Notes: generated by a model not told the origin, from the sequence alone. Shown: positions 1-12,508, counted from the stretch's first letter. The stretch is DNA of 34,374 nucleotides from an uncultured Clostridia bacterium (GCA_946618395.1 CAMOLD010000002.1:1-34374); one strand, 5' to 3'. Made by a program: numbers and translations.

Positions 1-93
1 TGGCGGAGAGGGCGAGATTCGAACTCGCGGTCGGTTATTAGCCGAACACACGATTTCCAGTCGTGCGCCTTAGACCAGCTCAGCCACCTCTCC
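1..93 (-). tRNA. tRNA-Ser (anticodon GGA)
   Basis: Reading the minus strand gives a full class II tRNA. The acceptor arm GGAGAGG pairs with CCTCTCC, followed by discriminator G and an encoded CCA that ends at position 1. The anticodon stem CACGA/TCGTG encloses the loop CTGGAAA, so the anticodon is GGA and reads UCC/UCU serine codons. A long variable arm (TCGG/CCGA) is present, as expected for serine tRNA, and the T arm GCGAG-TTCGAAT-CTCGC is intact. The gene ends exactly at the window edge, so nothing can be said about a tRNA cluster further left. Confidence 0.96.
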
Positions 94-107
94 GTGCCGA
101 CTTGTAT

Positions 108-136
108 ATCATACCATATTCCGCGCGCGTTGTCAA
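108..136 (-). promoter_or_regulatory. Sigma-A promoter of tRNA-Ser
   Basis: On the minus strand TTGACA (131-136) and TATGAT (108-113) are separated by exactly 17 nt. The -10 ends about 14 nt before the mature tRNA 5' end, which fits a short 5' leader removed by RNase P. Confidence 0.8.
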
Positions 137-172
137 TACTTTTTTTCAAAAAAATCAAAGGGGAGCCGGGAA

Positions 173-381
173 GCCGCAATTTCCACAGGGAATTGCGGCA
201 ACTGAATCAATCCTTCGGATTGGTGATGTTCGGCTATCGCCGAGTGATGTTGCCTTGCGGCAGTGATGTTTGCCTTGCGGCAAGTGAAGGATTGATTCAA
301 CATCACTTGCAAACGTAGTTTGCAATCATCACGCAAGCGCCAGCTTGCTCATCACTTTCAGCCGCATGGCTGAAAACATCA
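173..381. repeat. Array of small hairpins with oriented GTGATGTT / AACATCAC spacers
   Basis: This gene-free stretch is made of consecutive short inverted repeats: 173-181/191-199, 208-213/217-222, 231-234/239-242, 251-254/259-262, 270-274/279-283, 307-314/318-325, 333-338/343-348 and 356-363/368-375. In the left half the hairpins are separated by GTGATGTT (223-230, 244-251, 263-270). In the right half the separators are its reverse complement, AACATCAC (299-306, 375-382) or TCATCAC (326-332, 349-355). The polarity flips at 298/299. An 11-bp long-range inverted repeat, GAATCAATCCT (204-214) with AGGATTGATTC (288-298), brackets the left half and competes with the local hairpin at 208-222. I know of no named family with this layout. 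It could be a REP-like or MITE-like mobile intergenic element. It contains no credible ORF. Confidence 0.8.
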
Positions 382-471
382 CCCTCCTCTTTATGGACGA
401 AAATAGCGCACGATACTTTTGCTTTTTTAAAAATCCCTATGGAACCGACAGGAATACCGGTCCCCATTGTT

Positions 472-3168
472 TTAATATCCTGTTTTTTTGCCCCGGGCAC
501 GCCAAAGCAATTTGCGAATGAAATCTGCCGGAAAGACCGCGAGCGAAAAAAGCATGGTCAGTCCCAGCTCGCGCGGCAAAAGCGGCGTCGTTCGCAAAAC
601 GCTCCCGCCAAGATAAACAAACACGATTTGCAGGGTCAACACCGCCAGCATAATCACAATGAAAACCGGATTTTTGAAAAGCCCCGCAAACAGTTTGATG
701 CGATCGGTGCGCGCATTGAAGCAGTTGAAGACCGAACAAAAGATGAAAAAGGCAAAAAAGGCGGTGAAAAGATAGATGTTGTCGGGCGCATAGCGGAACA
801 GGGAGGTGACCAGCGGATTTTTCAGGAACAGCAGGGAGATTGCCACCGTAAAACCGCTGAGCCCGGCAATTTGGTTGACCATATAACGGTTCAAAATGCT
901 TTCCTCCCGCTTTTTGGGCGGTTCCTTCATGTAGTCTTTTCGCGGTGGTTCTCCCGCAAAGGCAAGGCCGCCCAGCGTATCCATAATCAGGTTGATCCAA
1001 AGCATTTGCACCACCGTGACCGGCGAATCGATTCCCAAAAAGGGGCAAATCATGGTCACCCCCACCGCCGAAAAGTTCATGGTGAGTTGCAGGGTGATGA
1101 ATTTGCGAATGCTTTTGAAAATGGTCCTGCCGTAAAGAACGGCGCGAACGATGGATGCCAGATTATTATCCAGAATGATGATGTCGCCGGCATCCTTTGC
1201 CACCTGCGTTCCCGAGCCCATGGCAAAACCGATGTCCGCACGGCGCAAAGCCGGCGCGTCATTGATTCCGTCCCCGGTCATTCCCGTTACCAGTCCCGCG
1301 TCCTGCGCAACGCGCACCAGCCGGCTTTTATCGGTTGGCAGTGCGCGCGCAACAACCGCCAGCCGCGGCAAAAGATCCCGCAGGCGAACATCCGAGAGGC
1401 GTGCGAGCTCGGCGCTATCCAAAATCAAGTCGATTTTCTTTCCCAAAATGCCGCAGGAGGCGGCAATTGACGCCGCGGTTTCGCGGCTGTCCCCAGTAAT
1501 CATCACAACATGGATTCCGGCATCCTGCAAGGCGCGAACCGAGGACGCCGCCTCTATGCGAATGGGGTCCGAAAGGCGCAACAGGCACAACAGGGTGAGC
1601 GTTCCGCAAATGTTACCTGCATGGGAAGGCGCCGGAATATCCTCGTTGGAAATAGCGACCGCAAGCACACGCGCTCCGCTTTTTGTCCATGTTTCCACCT
1701 GCTTTTGCGCGCTTTGCCGTTGAAAAGGAATGCGTCTTCCATCGGAGTTCACGGCGGCTTGCACAAACGGGAACAGCTTTTCCGGCGCGCCTGTTAAAAT
1801 GGTCATGTTTTGCGCTCCCCGGTAGGTAACGGCGGTATATTTTCGCGCGCTGTCAAAGGGCAGCCGGGAAGCAATGTGTGCGTTTGCGGGTGGGGCTTCC
1901 CCAATCACCGAAAGTAAAAGGGCGCGGTCGGTCGCGTTTCCGCCAAGCGGAACAGGAAGCCCTTTTTCATCGGTTCCGAGCGTGCTTTCTCCCCCATGCA
2001 TGGCAAGAAGAAAGGGAAGGTAGGCACCGCTTCGCCGCTCCAAAAAGGTCATTGGCGGCATGGCGCTTCCATCGGCAAACCAAAGCTCCCCGATGCGCAT
2101 TTTGCCCTCGGTCAGCGTCCCGGTTTTATCGGTGAACAAAAGGTTCATGCTCCCCGCTGCCTCAATTCCGACGGGACGGCGCACAAGCACCTGGTCTTTG
2201 ACCATGCGCCGGATATTGGAGGAAAGCACCACCGCCACCATCATGGGCAGTCCCTCCGGCACCGCGGTCACCACAACGGTCAGCCCCAGCGTAAAAGCAT
2301 GGAAAAGTTTGGAAAGCAGATAGGGGGTATCGGTAATTTTCATCAAAATGATTTCGCGGCGCATACCGCTGTCAATGAAAAACACGTGGAAAAGGTATGC
2401 CAGCGCAACCAGAACGGCGGCGATATAGCCCAGAACGCTGATTTGTTTTGCAAGTTTTGCCAGGCGGAGTTTGAGGGGGCTGTCGCGTTGTTCCAGCTGG
2501 ATCTCCTTGGTAATCTCGCCTAAAAAAGTTTGATCGCCGACTTCCAGAACGCCCATTTCCCCCGACCCGGAGGTGACGGTGGATCCCCGAAAGAGCGCGG
2601 ACGGGGAATCGGGCAGGAGTTTTTCATCCTGCGCGGGATATTTTGCTACGTCGTGGCTCTCCCCGGTCATGGAGGATTGGTCGGCGGTCAGGTTGCCGCG
2701 CAAAAGGAATCCGTCCGCTGGAATCAGCTCACCGGGGGAGAGCAGAACAACGTCCCCGACCACAATCTCGCCCAGTGGAATTTCCGATACCCTGCCGGAG
2801 CGGCGGACGCGGCAACGCACATTTGCCGTTTGCGCCGAGAGGCGGGCAAACGCCCGCTCGGAGGAGCGCTCCGAGAGCGTGGAAATCAAGGTTGCCAAAA
2901 AGACGGCGGCGGCAATGCCGACGGTTTCCACCCAATCCGCCGTTTTGAACAGCAAAATCAGGTTGACCGCAAGCGCCGCCAGCAGGATGCGGATGACGGG
3001 ATCGGATAAATTTCCGAAAAACTGGCGCAGAAAGGATTTTTGCGGCCGGCGGGAAAGCAGGTTGTTGCCGTGTTTTTCGCGCGAGGCAAGAACCTCGTGC
3101 GCCGAAAGTCCGTTTTCCGAAAAATCGGAAGCGCGGCGGGGTTCCGTTTTTGGTATCGTTACATTCAA
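472..3168 (-). CDS. Calcium-transporting P-type ATPase, PMCA-like
   Basis: An 898-residue P2-type cation ATPase of the inner membrane that probably exports Ca2+ at the cost of ATP. The actuator TGES is at about 168-171, the M4 motif PEGLP at 304-308 and the phosphorylation motif DKTGTLT at 347-353. The hinge motif GDGINDAP is near 630, and the M6 motif NLIMDT near 724 resembles plasma-membrane-type pumps. Length and domain order are complete. The start is TTG: the ATG four bases downstream runs into a stop in its own frame, whereas the TTG has GGAGG at 3178-3182 with 9 nt spacing. The gene is divergent from rpoB and has no operon partner here. Assignment to Ca2+ rather than another cation rests on family resemblance only. 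Confidence 0.9.
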   Translation of the reverse strand: MNVTIPKTEPRRASDFSENGLSAHEVLASREKHGNNLLSRRPQKSFLRQFFGNLSDPVIRILLAALAVNLILLFKTADWVETVGIAAAVFLATLISTLSERSSERAFARLSAQTANVRCRVRRSGRVSEIPLGEIVVGDVVLLSPGELIPADGFLLRGNLTADQSSMTGESHDVAKYPAQDEKLLPDSPSALFRGSTVTSGSGEMGVLEVGDQTFLGEITKEIQLEQRDSPLKLRLAKLAKQISVLGYIAAVLVALAYLFHVFFIDSGMRREIILMKITDTPYLLSKLFHAFTLGLTVVVTAVPEGLPMMVAVVLSSNIRRMVKDQVLVRRPVGIEAAGSMNLLFTDKTGTLTEGKMRIGELWFADGSAMPPMTFLERRSGAYLPFLLAMHGGESTLGTDEKGLPVPLGGNATDRALLLSVIGEAPPANAHIASRLPFDSARKYTAVTYRGAQNMTILTGAPEKLFPFVQAAVNSDGRRIPFQRQSAQKQVETWTKSGARVLAVAISNEDIPAPSHAGNICGTLTLLCLLRLSDPIRIEAASSVRALQDAGIHVVMITGDSRETAASIAASCGILGKKIDLILDSAELARLSDVRLRDLLPRLAVVARALPTDKSRLVRVAQDAGLVTGMTGDGINDAPALRRADIGFAMGSGTQVAKDAGDIIILDNNLASIVRAVLYGRTIFKSIRKFITLQLTMNFSAVGVTMICPFLGIDSPVTVVQMLWINLIMDTLGGLAFAGEPPRKDYMKEPPKKREESILNRYMVNQIAGLSGFTVAISLLFLKNPLVTSLFRYAPDNIYLFTAFFAFFIFCSVFNCFNARTDRIKLFAGLFKNPVFIVIMLAVLTLQIVFVYLGGSVLRTTPLLPRELGLTMLFSLAVFPADFIRKLLWRARGKKTGY

Positions 3169-3266
3169 GGCGGTATTCCTCCAAAGAGATTTCGCCTCAT
3201 TATATGCCCGTAGCCCCGCAAAAAAGAACAGCCCGGAAACGAACTTTTCGCCAAGCGCAAACCTAC

Positions 3267-3296
3267 ATTATATATAAAAAATGCCAACTTTATGAA
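3267..3296 (-). promoter_or_regulatory. Possible promoter of the P-type ATPase
   Basis: On the minus strand a perfect TATAAT (3267-3272) is preceded at 18 nt by a poor -35, TTCATA (3291-3296). It would give a leader of about 90 nt. The -35 is weak, so this is only a candidate. Confidence 0.35.
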
Positions 3297-3345
3297 AAAA
3301 AGATTGAAAAGTTTTATTTTTTTGGAAAAAATTGCAAAAACACCC

Positions 3346-3374
3346 TTGACAAAACGCAAAATACGTGATACAAT
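3346..3374 (+). promoter_or_regulatory. Sigma-A promoter of rpoBC
   Basis: TTGACA (3346-3351) and TACAAT (3369-3374) are separated by 17 nt, with a TG one base before the -10 (extended -10). The preceding 60 bases (3285-3345) are rich in A and T runs and could act as an UP element. Confidence 0.88.
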
Positions 3375-3379
3375 TATAA

Positions 3380-3613
3380 ACTGCATTATAATCGCCTATC
3401 ATAGCGTTTTCCAATCTTTTTTCGGTATTTTTCGCCGTTTTTCGCCCCTGAAAAACAGGGGAAAAAGCCGGTGAAAAATTGCGGGATTTCAAACGGCTCC
3501 GAGCGTCTTTCCAAAAGGCTTTTCGGCAAAATTTGACCCGTGCCGGAAAATGCGGAAAACGGCAATGGTTTGGCGAGTTGTGACGAAATTTTTGAATGGA
3601 GTGATTGAATCAA
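3380..3613 (+). other. Long 5' leader of rpoB
   Basis: About 230 nt lie between the -10 and the rpoB start without a credible reading frame. The leader contains a stable hairpin, CCCCTG-aaaaa-CAGGGG (3445-3461), flanked by TTTTT and AAAAA that can extend the stem across a two-base bulge. There is no U-tract after it, so it is not a standard terminator. I recognise no known leader family. Confidence 0.5.
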
Positions 3614-7537
<3,924 letters not shown>

Positions 7538-7557
7538 GCAAGAACAGGAGAAAAACC

Positions 7558-10500
7558 GTGGAGAATAAGGATTTTTATTCAATCAGAATCGGATTGGCGT
7601 CCCCGGAAATGATCCGGGAATGGTCCTACGGCGAAGTTACCAAGCCGGAAACCATCAACTACAGAACGCTCAAACCCGAACCGGGCGGACTGTTCTGCGA
7701 GCGCATCTTTGGCCCAACCAAGGATGGTGCTTGTGCCTGCGGAAAATATAAAAATTCCCATAGCAAAGAAGTTCGCAAATGCGAAAAATGCGGCGTAGAT
7801 GTCACCACCAAAAAGGTGCGCCGCGAACGCATGGGGCATATTGAACTTGCAACCCCCGTTTCGCATATCTGGTATTTCAAAGCCGTGCCTTCCCGCATGG
7901 CGTTGGTGCTGGATATGTCGCCAAAGGCGCTGGAGCAGGTGCTCTATTTTGCCGAAAACGTCGTGCTGGATCCCGGACATTCCGATCTGGTGCGCGGCGC
8001 CGTTCTTTCCGAAAAATCCTATCAGGAATATAAGGAAAACTGGGGCGACGAGATTCGCTTTGGAATGGGTGCCGAGGCAATTAAAGAGCTTTTGCAGGGC
8101 ATTGACGTAGAGCAAACCTGCGAATCGCTGCGCGAAGAGCTCAAAACCGCTACCGGACAAAAGAAAACCCGCCTGATTAAGCGGTTGGAGGTTATGGAAT
8201 CCTTCCGCCGTTCGGGTAACCACCTGGATTGGATGATTTTGGATGTCATTCCGGTCACCCCTCCGGACATTCGCCCCATGACCCAGTTGGACGGCGGCAG
8301 ATTTGCCTCCTCCGACCTCAACGAGCTTTACCGCCGCGTCATCACGCGTAACGCGCGCCTGAAAAAGCTGATGGAAAGCCGGATGCCGGAAATCGTCATT
8401 CGCAACGAGAAGAGAATGTTGCAGGAAGCTGTTGACGCGCTGATCGATAACGGCAAGCGCGGCAAGCCGGTCACCGGCGCTTCCAACCGCCCGCTCAAAT
8501 CGCTTTCCGAAATGCTGCGCGGTAAACAGGGACGTTTCCGCCAAAACCTTTTGGGTAAACGCGTGGACTATTCCGGCCGTTCGGTTATCGTCGTTGGTCC
8601 GAACCTGAAAATTTACCAGTGCGGTCTGCCCAAGGAAATGGCAATCGAGCTGTTTAAGCCGTTCGTCATCAAACGCCTGGTGGAAATGGGCAAGGCAACC
8701 AACGTCAAAGACGCGCAAAAGAAGATTGACCGCGCTTATGACGCCGCAAACGAATGCGTTTGGGACGCTTTGGAAAATGTGATTAAGGAGCACCCGGTGC
8801 TTCTCAACCGCGCGCCCACGCTGCACCGCCTCTCCATTCAGGCATTTGAGCCGGTTTTGGTAGAGGGACGCGCCATCAAGCTGCACCCGCTGGTTTGCCC
8901 GGCGTTCAACGCCGACTTTGACGGCGACCAGATGCCGGTTCACGTTCCGCTTTCGGCGGAGGCGCAGGCAGAGGCAAGATTCTTGATGCTTTCTGCAAAC
9001 AACCTGCTCAAACCGATGGATGGTAAAGCAGTTACCGTTCCTTCGCAGGATATGATCCTTGGCGCATACTATCTGACTATGGAAAAGGACGGCGAGGCTG
9101 GCGAAAACGGCCGCTACCGCGACTTTAACGAGGCAATGTGCGCTTACCAGAACGGCGTTCTCGGTCTGCATGCCAAAATTTGGGTGCGCGTGGAAAAGGA
9201 GATCAACGGCGAGAAAAAGACCGCCGTTATCCACACCACGCTGGGTAGATTGATTTATAACAACGTCATTCCCCAAAACCTTGGCTTTGTGGATCGCTCC
9301 AAGCCCGAAAACCAGTTCAAACTGGAAATCGAGTTCGTTGTCAAGAAGAAAGAGCTGGGACAAATCATCGACCGTTGCATTCGCAACAACGGTCCGGCGA
9401 TTTGCGCCGACATGCTGGATGAAATCAAAGCGCTCGGCTACAAGTATTCCACCCGCGCATCTCTCTCCATTTCGGTTTACGATATGACCATTCCGAAAGA
9501 GAAGACCCCGCTCATCGAGGCGGCGCAAAAGCAGGTGGACGTTCTGAACGAGTATTACAAACGCGGTCTGTTCTCGGATGAAGAGCGCTACAACGCGGTC
9601 ATCAAACTTTGGAACAAGACCACCGACGACGTTACCGAAAAGTTGCAGGAAAGTTTCAGCAACTACAACCCAATCAAAATCATGTCGGATTCCGGTGCCC
9701 GTGGTTCGGTTGCGCAAATGCGTCAGCTCGCAGGTATGCGCGGATTGATGTTTGCAACCAACGGACGCACCATCGAAATCCCCATCAAATCCAACTTCCG
9801 CGAAGGCTTGAACATCCTGGAATATTTTATGGGTGCAAAAGGTTCGCGTAAGTCCCTGTCGGATACGGCGCTCCGCACCGCCGACTCGGGATATCTGACC
9901 CGCCGTCTGGTCGACGTTTCGCAGGATGTGATCGTCCGCGAGATCAAGTGCGACACCAAAGAGGGTGCATGGGTCACCGATATTATGGATGATAAGAACG
10001 TTCTGGAATCGCTCTCCGAGCGCATTCTGGGCAGATTCACCATGGGCCCCGTAGTGCATCCCGAAACCGGCGAAGTGCTGGTGGAGGACGACACCATGAT
10101 TACAGAGGAAATGACCAAAGCCATTGAGGCGGCGGGCATTAAGAGCGTTTGCATCCGCACGGCAATTCAATGCCATGCGCGCCACGGTATTTGCGCGCAC
10201 TGCTACGGTGCCGACCTTGCAAACGGCAAGCTTGTCAACGTTGGCGAGGCGGTTGGTATCATTGCGGCACAGTCCATTGGTGAACCGGGCACGCAGTTGA
10301 CCATGAGAACCTTCCACTCCGGCGGCGTTGCTGGTTCGGATATCACGCAAGGTCTGCCCCGTGTTGAAGAATTGTTTGAGGCGCGCCAGCCCAAAAAACC
10401 GGCGGTCATTACCGAAATTGACGGTAGCGCGCACATCAACATCGGCGAGAACATGATTCACTATGTCACCATCAATCCGGATGACACAGAGCTTTCGCCG

Positions 10501-11112
10501 CGCGAATATCAAATTCCGTATGGCACCAAACTTGCCATCATTGAAGGACAGCACCTGGCAAAGGGCGAGTCCATTACCGAAGGCAGCAAGGCTCCCGCAG
10601 ACGTGATGAAAGTGCTTGGTTTGGATGCTGTTTACGAATACCTGATCAAGGAAATTCAAAAGGTTTACCGTTCGCAGTCCTGTAACGTCAACGACAAACA
10701 CGTTGAGATTATTGCACGTCAGATGACGCGCAAGATCCAGGTGGACGACGCCGGCGATACGGAATTGCTGACCGGTTCGCGCGTGGATAAAACCACGTTT
10801 GAGGACGCAAACAGAGCCGTTCAGGAGCGGATTGACGCCGGCGAAGAAGGTCTGCGTTTCGCAACCGGAACCGTTGTGCTTCTTGGCATTACCAAGGCGG
10901 CGCTGCAAACCGAATCCTTCCTTTCGGCGGCTTCCTTCCAGGAGACCACCAAGGTGCTTACCGAGGCGGCGATCGACGGCAAGGTCGACCACTTGATCGG
11001 TTTGAAAGAAAACGTAATTATCGGCAAACTGATTCCTGCCGGAACCGGTATGGAATGCTATAAAAACATTGGCGTTCACCGCGCAGATGACGCCGATTCG
11101 GTTGCCGGATAA
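7558..11112 (+). CDS. rpoC: DNA-directed RNA polymerase subunit beta'
   Basis: The catalytic beta' subunit, 1184 residues and close to the Firmicutes norm. The N-terminal zinc ribbon has C59, C61, C75 and C78. The absolutely conserved magnesium-binding motif NADFDGDQM is at 451-459, with the three aspartates at 453, 455 and 457. The second zinc site includes the Cys cluster CHARHGICAHC in the C-terminal half, followed by the trigger-loop motif QLTMRTFHSGG. The start is GTG with AGGAG about 8 nt upstream, 20 nt after the rpoB stop, so the two are co-transcribed. A terminator follows at 11131. Confidence 0.98.
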   Translation: MENKDFYSIRIGLASPEMIREWSYGEVTKPETINYRTLKPEPGGLFCERIFGPTKDGACACGKYKNSHSKEVRKCEKCGVDVTTKKVRRERMGHIELATPVSHIWYFKAVPSRMALVLDMSPKALEQVLYFAENVVLDPGHSDLVRGAVLSEKSYQEYKENWGDEIRFGMGAEAIKELLQGIDVEQTCESLREELKTATGQKKTRLIKRLEVMESFRRSGNHLDWMILDVIPVTPPDIRPMTQLDGGRFASSDLNELYRRVITRNARLKKLMESRMPEIVIRNEKRMLQEAVDALIDNGKRGKPVTGASNRPLKSLSEMLRGKQGRFRQNLLGKRVDYSGRSVIVVGPNLKIYQCGLPKEMAIELFKPFVIKRLVEMGKATNVKDAQKKIDRAYDAANECVWDALENVIKEHPVLLNRAPTLHRLSIQAFEPVLVEGRAIKLHPLVCPAFNADFDGDQMPVHVPLSAEAQAEARFLMLSANNLLKPMDGKAVTVPSQDMILGAYYLTMEKDGEAGENGRYRDFNEAMCAYQNGVLGLHAKIWVRVEKEINGEKKTAVIHTTLGRLIYNNVIPQNLGFVDRSKPENQFKLEIEFVVKKKELGQIIDRCIRNNGPAICADMLDEIKALGYKYSTRASLSISVYDMTIPKEKTPLIEAAQKQVDVLNEYYKRGLFSDEERYNAVIKLWNKTTDDVTEKLQESFSNYNPIKIMSDSGARGSVAQMRQLAGMRGLMFATNGRTIEIPIKSNFREGLNILEYFMGAKGSRKSLSDTALRTADSGYLTRRLVDVSQDVIVREIKCDTKEGAWVTDIMDDKNVLESLSERILGRFTMGPVVHPETGEVLVEDDTMITEEMTKAIEAAGIKSVCIRTAIQCHARHGICAHCYGADLANGKLVNVGEAVGIIAAQSIGEPGTQLTMRTFHSGGVAGSDITQGLPRVEELFEARQPKKPAVITEIDGSAHINIGENMIHYVTINPDDTELSPREYQIPYGTKLAIIEGQHLAKGESITEGSKAPADVMKVLGLDAVYEYLIKEIQKVYRSQSCNVNDKHVEIIARQMTRKIQVDDAGDTELLTGSRVDKTTFEDANRAVQERIDAGEEGLRFATGTVVLLGITKAALQTESFLSAASFQETTKVLTEAAIDGKVDHLIGLKENVIIGKLIPAGTGMECYKNIGVHRADDADSVAG

Positions 11113-11130
11113 TCCAATTTCAAAGCAAAA

Positions 11131-11162
11131 AAGAGCCGTTCGCAAGTCGGGCGGCTCTTTGC
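11131..11162 (+). terminator. Terminator after rpoC
   Basis: The stem AAGAGCCG (11131-11138) pairs with CGGCTCTT (11152-11159) around a 13-nt loop, followed by only a short T run. It separates rpoBC from the rpsL promoter. The weak T-tract leaves room for read-through. Confidence 0.65.
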
Positions 11163-11174
11163 ATATTTCGGCAA

Positions 11175-11290
11175 AAATTGGGAAATATAATTAAATAAGA
11201 TAAATATTCATTATTTTATAAAAAAAATAGGTTATTAAACATATAAAATTGTGCATAATGTAGAAAAATTGTTGGCTGAATTTGTTTCGC
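11175..11290. other. Strongly A/T-rich block upstream of the str operon promoter
   Basis: Between the rpoC terminator and the rpsL promoter about 115 bases are overwhelmingly A and T, with repeated A and T runs (for example around 11216-11228). The flanking genes are much richer in G and C. No ORF or hairpin explains it. It could be an extended UP element, curved DNA or a regulator site. Confidence 0.5.
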
Positions 11291-11319
11291 TTGACAAATT
11301 TCGGGTAGAATGCTATAAT
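11291..11319 (+). promoter_or_regulatory. Sigma-A promoter of the str operon
   Basis: TTGACA (11291-11296) and TATAAT (11314-11319) are separated by 17 nt, with TG one base before the -10. Both hexamers are perfect, as expected for very highly expressed translation genes. The resulting leader before rpsL is about 125 nt. Confidence 0.92.
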
Positions 11320-11452
11320 TATATGTAATCTGTTGAACTATGCCCTAACTATGCAATTTTGCAAAAGCGGGCAATTCTAATGGCAGCCCCACGCGGCGAA
11401 AGTCGAGTGTCTGTAATATAAACATTAAATTCTGGAAGAAGGAGGAAAAAGA

Positions 11453-11872
11453 ATGCCAACATTCAACCAACTTGTCAAACAAGGTCGCGGCGAAAAGGTG
11501 TATAAATCCAAGGCACCGGTTCTTCAAAAGGGTTTCAACTCGCTTAAGAACAGCGCGATCGACCAGTCGGCACCGCAGAAGAGAGGCGTTTGCACCAAGG
11601 TTTCTACCACCAGCCCGAAGAAGCCGAACTCCGCAATGCGTAAAATTGCAAGAGTCCGCCTGACCAACGGTTTGGAAGCAACGGTCTACATTCCCGGCAT
11701 CGGACACAACCTGCAAGAGCACTCGGTTGTTCTGATTCGCGGAGGAAGAGTCCGTGACCTGCCTGGTGTGCGTTACCATATCATCCGCGGAACGCTGGAT
11801 GCACAAGGCGTTGCCAACCGGCAACAAGCCCGCTCCAAATACGGAGCAAAAGCCGCTAAAAAGAAGAAGTAA
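11453..11872 (+). CDS. rpsL: 30S ribosomal protein S12
   Basis: S12 (139 residues) lines the decoding centre of the 30S subunit. It carries PQKRGVC (41-47), PKKPNSA (55-61) and the GGRVxDLPGVRYH loop (98-109). The stretch before PQKRGVC is about 13 residues longer than in E. coli, as in Bacillus. In the GGRV loop the residue at position 101 (codon 11753-11755, CGT) is Arg, where E. coli and Bacillus have Lys (K88 in E. coli-style numbering); the other streptomycin-site lysines, in PKKPNS, are kept. GGAGG at 11441-11445 lies 7 nt before the ATG. First gene of the rpsL-rpsG-fusA-tuf operon. Confidence 0.98.
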   Translation: MPTFNQLVKQGRGEKVYKSKAPVLQKGFNSLKNSAIDQSAPQKRGVCTKVSTTSPKKPNSAMRKIARVRLTNGLEATVYIPGIGHNLQEHSVVLIRGGRVRDLPGVRYHIIRGTLDAQGVANRQQARSKYGAKAAKKKK

Positions 11873-11874
11873 TT

Positions 11875-11966
11875 CCGAGGTTTAGCAAAACAAAAACCGA
11901 AAGCATCATTTCCGAATAGCCCGTTTGTTGTGAATTCCATAATTTAATGTTTATGTTTCACCTCGG
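11875..11966 (+). other. Possible long-range stem between rpsL and rpsG
   Basis: CCGAGGT (11875-11881), just after the rpsL stop, can pair with ACCTCGG (11960-11966), enclosing 78 nt of the 165-nt gap. In E. coli the S12-S7 gap is the site of S7 feedback control. Whether this stem does anything similar is speculation. Confidence 0.3.
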
Positions 11967-12037
11967 ACGCGGCGCCAACAGAAGGTTTGCTTTTGAGTAC
12001 CAATGATCTCATATTTTTAATGAAGGAGGGAAGTACA

Positions 12038-12508
12038 GTGCCGAGAAGAGGTCGTATTGCCAAAAGAGATGTATTGCCGGATCCGTTGTATGGTTCCAAA
12101 CTGGTAACCAAACTCATCAACAACGTAATGTATGACGGCAAGAAGGGCGTTGCCCAAACAATCGTTTACGACGCTTTCAAGCAGATCGAGGAAAAGCAGG
12201 GGAAGAACCCCTTGGAAGTTTTCCAGGAAGCGCTTGAAAACGTAATGCCTGTTTTGGAGGTTAAGGCCCGCCGCGTTGGCGGTTCCACCTACCAGGTTCC
12301 GATGGAAGTCAGAGCCGACAGACGTCAAACGCTGGGTTTGCGTTGGCTGATCCAATTTGCCAGAAAGCGCGGCGAAAAGACGATGGCGGATAGACTTGCC
12401 GGAGAAATCGTTGACGCCAAGAACAGCGCAGGCGGAGCATTCAAGAAAAAAGAAGAAACCCACCGTATGGCAGAAGCAAACAAAGCGTTTGCACATTACA
12501 GATATTGA
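12038..12508 (+). CDS. rpsG: 30S ribosomal protein S7
   Basis: S7 (156 residues) nucleates assembly of the 30S head and contacts the E site. It begins PRRGRIAKRDVLPDP and contains the conserved GGSTYQVPMEV and RWLIQFARKR segments, and length is normal for the family. I chose the GTG at 12038 because GGAGGG (12025-12030) lies 7 nt upstream and because S7 proteins start at this PRR motif. Translation from in-frame codons further left would add residues not found in the family. fusA follows after 36 nt. Confidence 0.97.
   Translation: MPRRGRIAKRDVLPDPLYGSKLVTKLINNVMYDGKKGVAQTIVYDAFKQIEEKQGKNPLEVFQEALENVMPVLEVKARRVGGSTYQVPMEVRADRRQTLGLRWLIQFARKRGEKTMADRLAGEIVDAKNSAGGAFKKKEETHRMAEANKAFAHYRY

Noticed and set aside
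223..382. CRISPR array
   Set aside because: The repeated unit is only 7-8 bases, it changes orientation halfway, and the parts between are self-complementary hairpins rather than spacers.
425..465. Terminator for the P-type ATPase gene on the minus strand
   Set aside because: GGACCG and CGGTTCC can pair with a bulge and a short T run follows further on, but the stem is weak and the T run is separated from it. I could not support it.
3605..3613. TTG start for rpoB three codons upstream
   Set aside because: GGAG ends only 3 nt before the TTG, whereas the ATG at 3614 has proper spacing.
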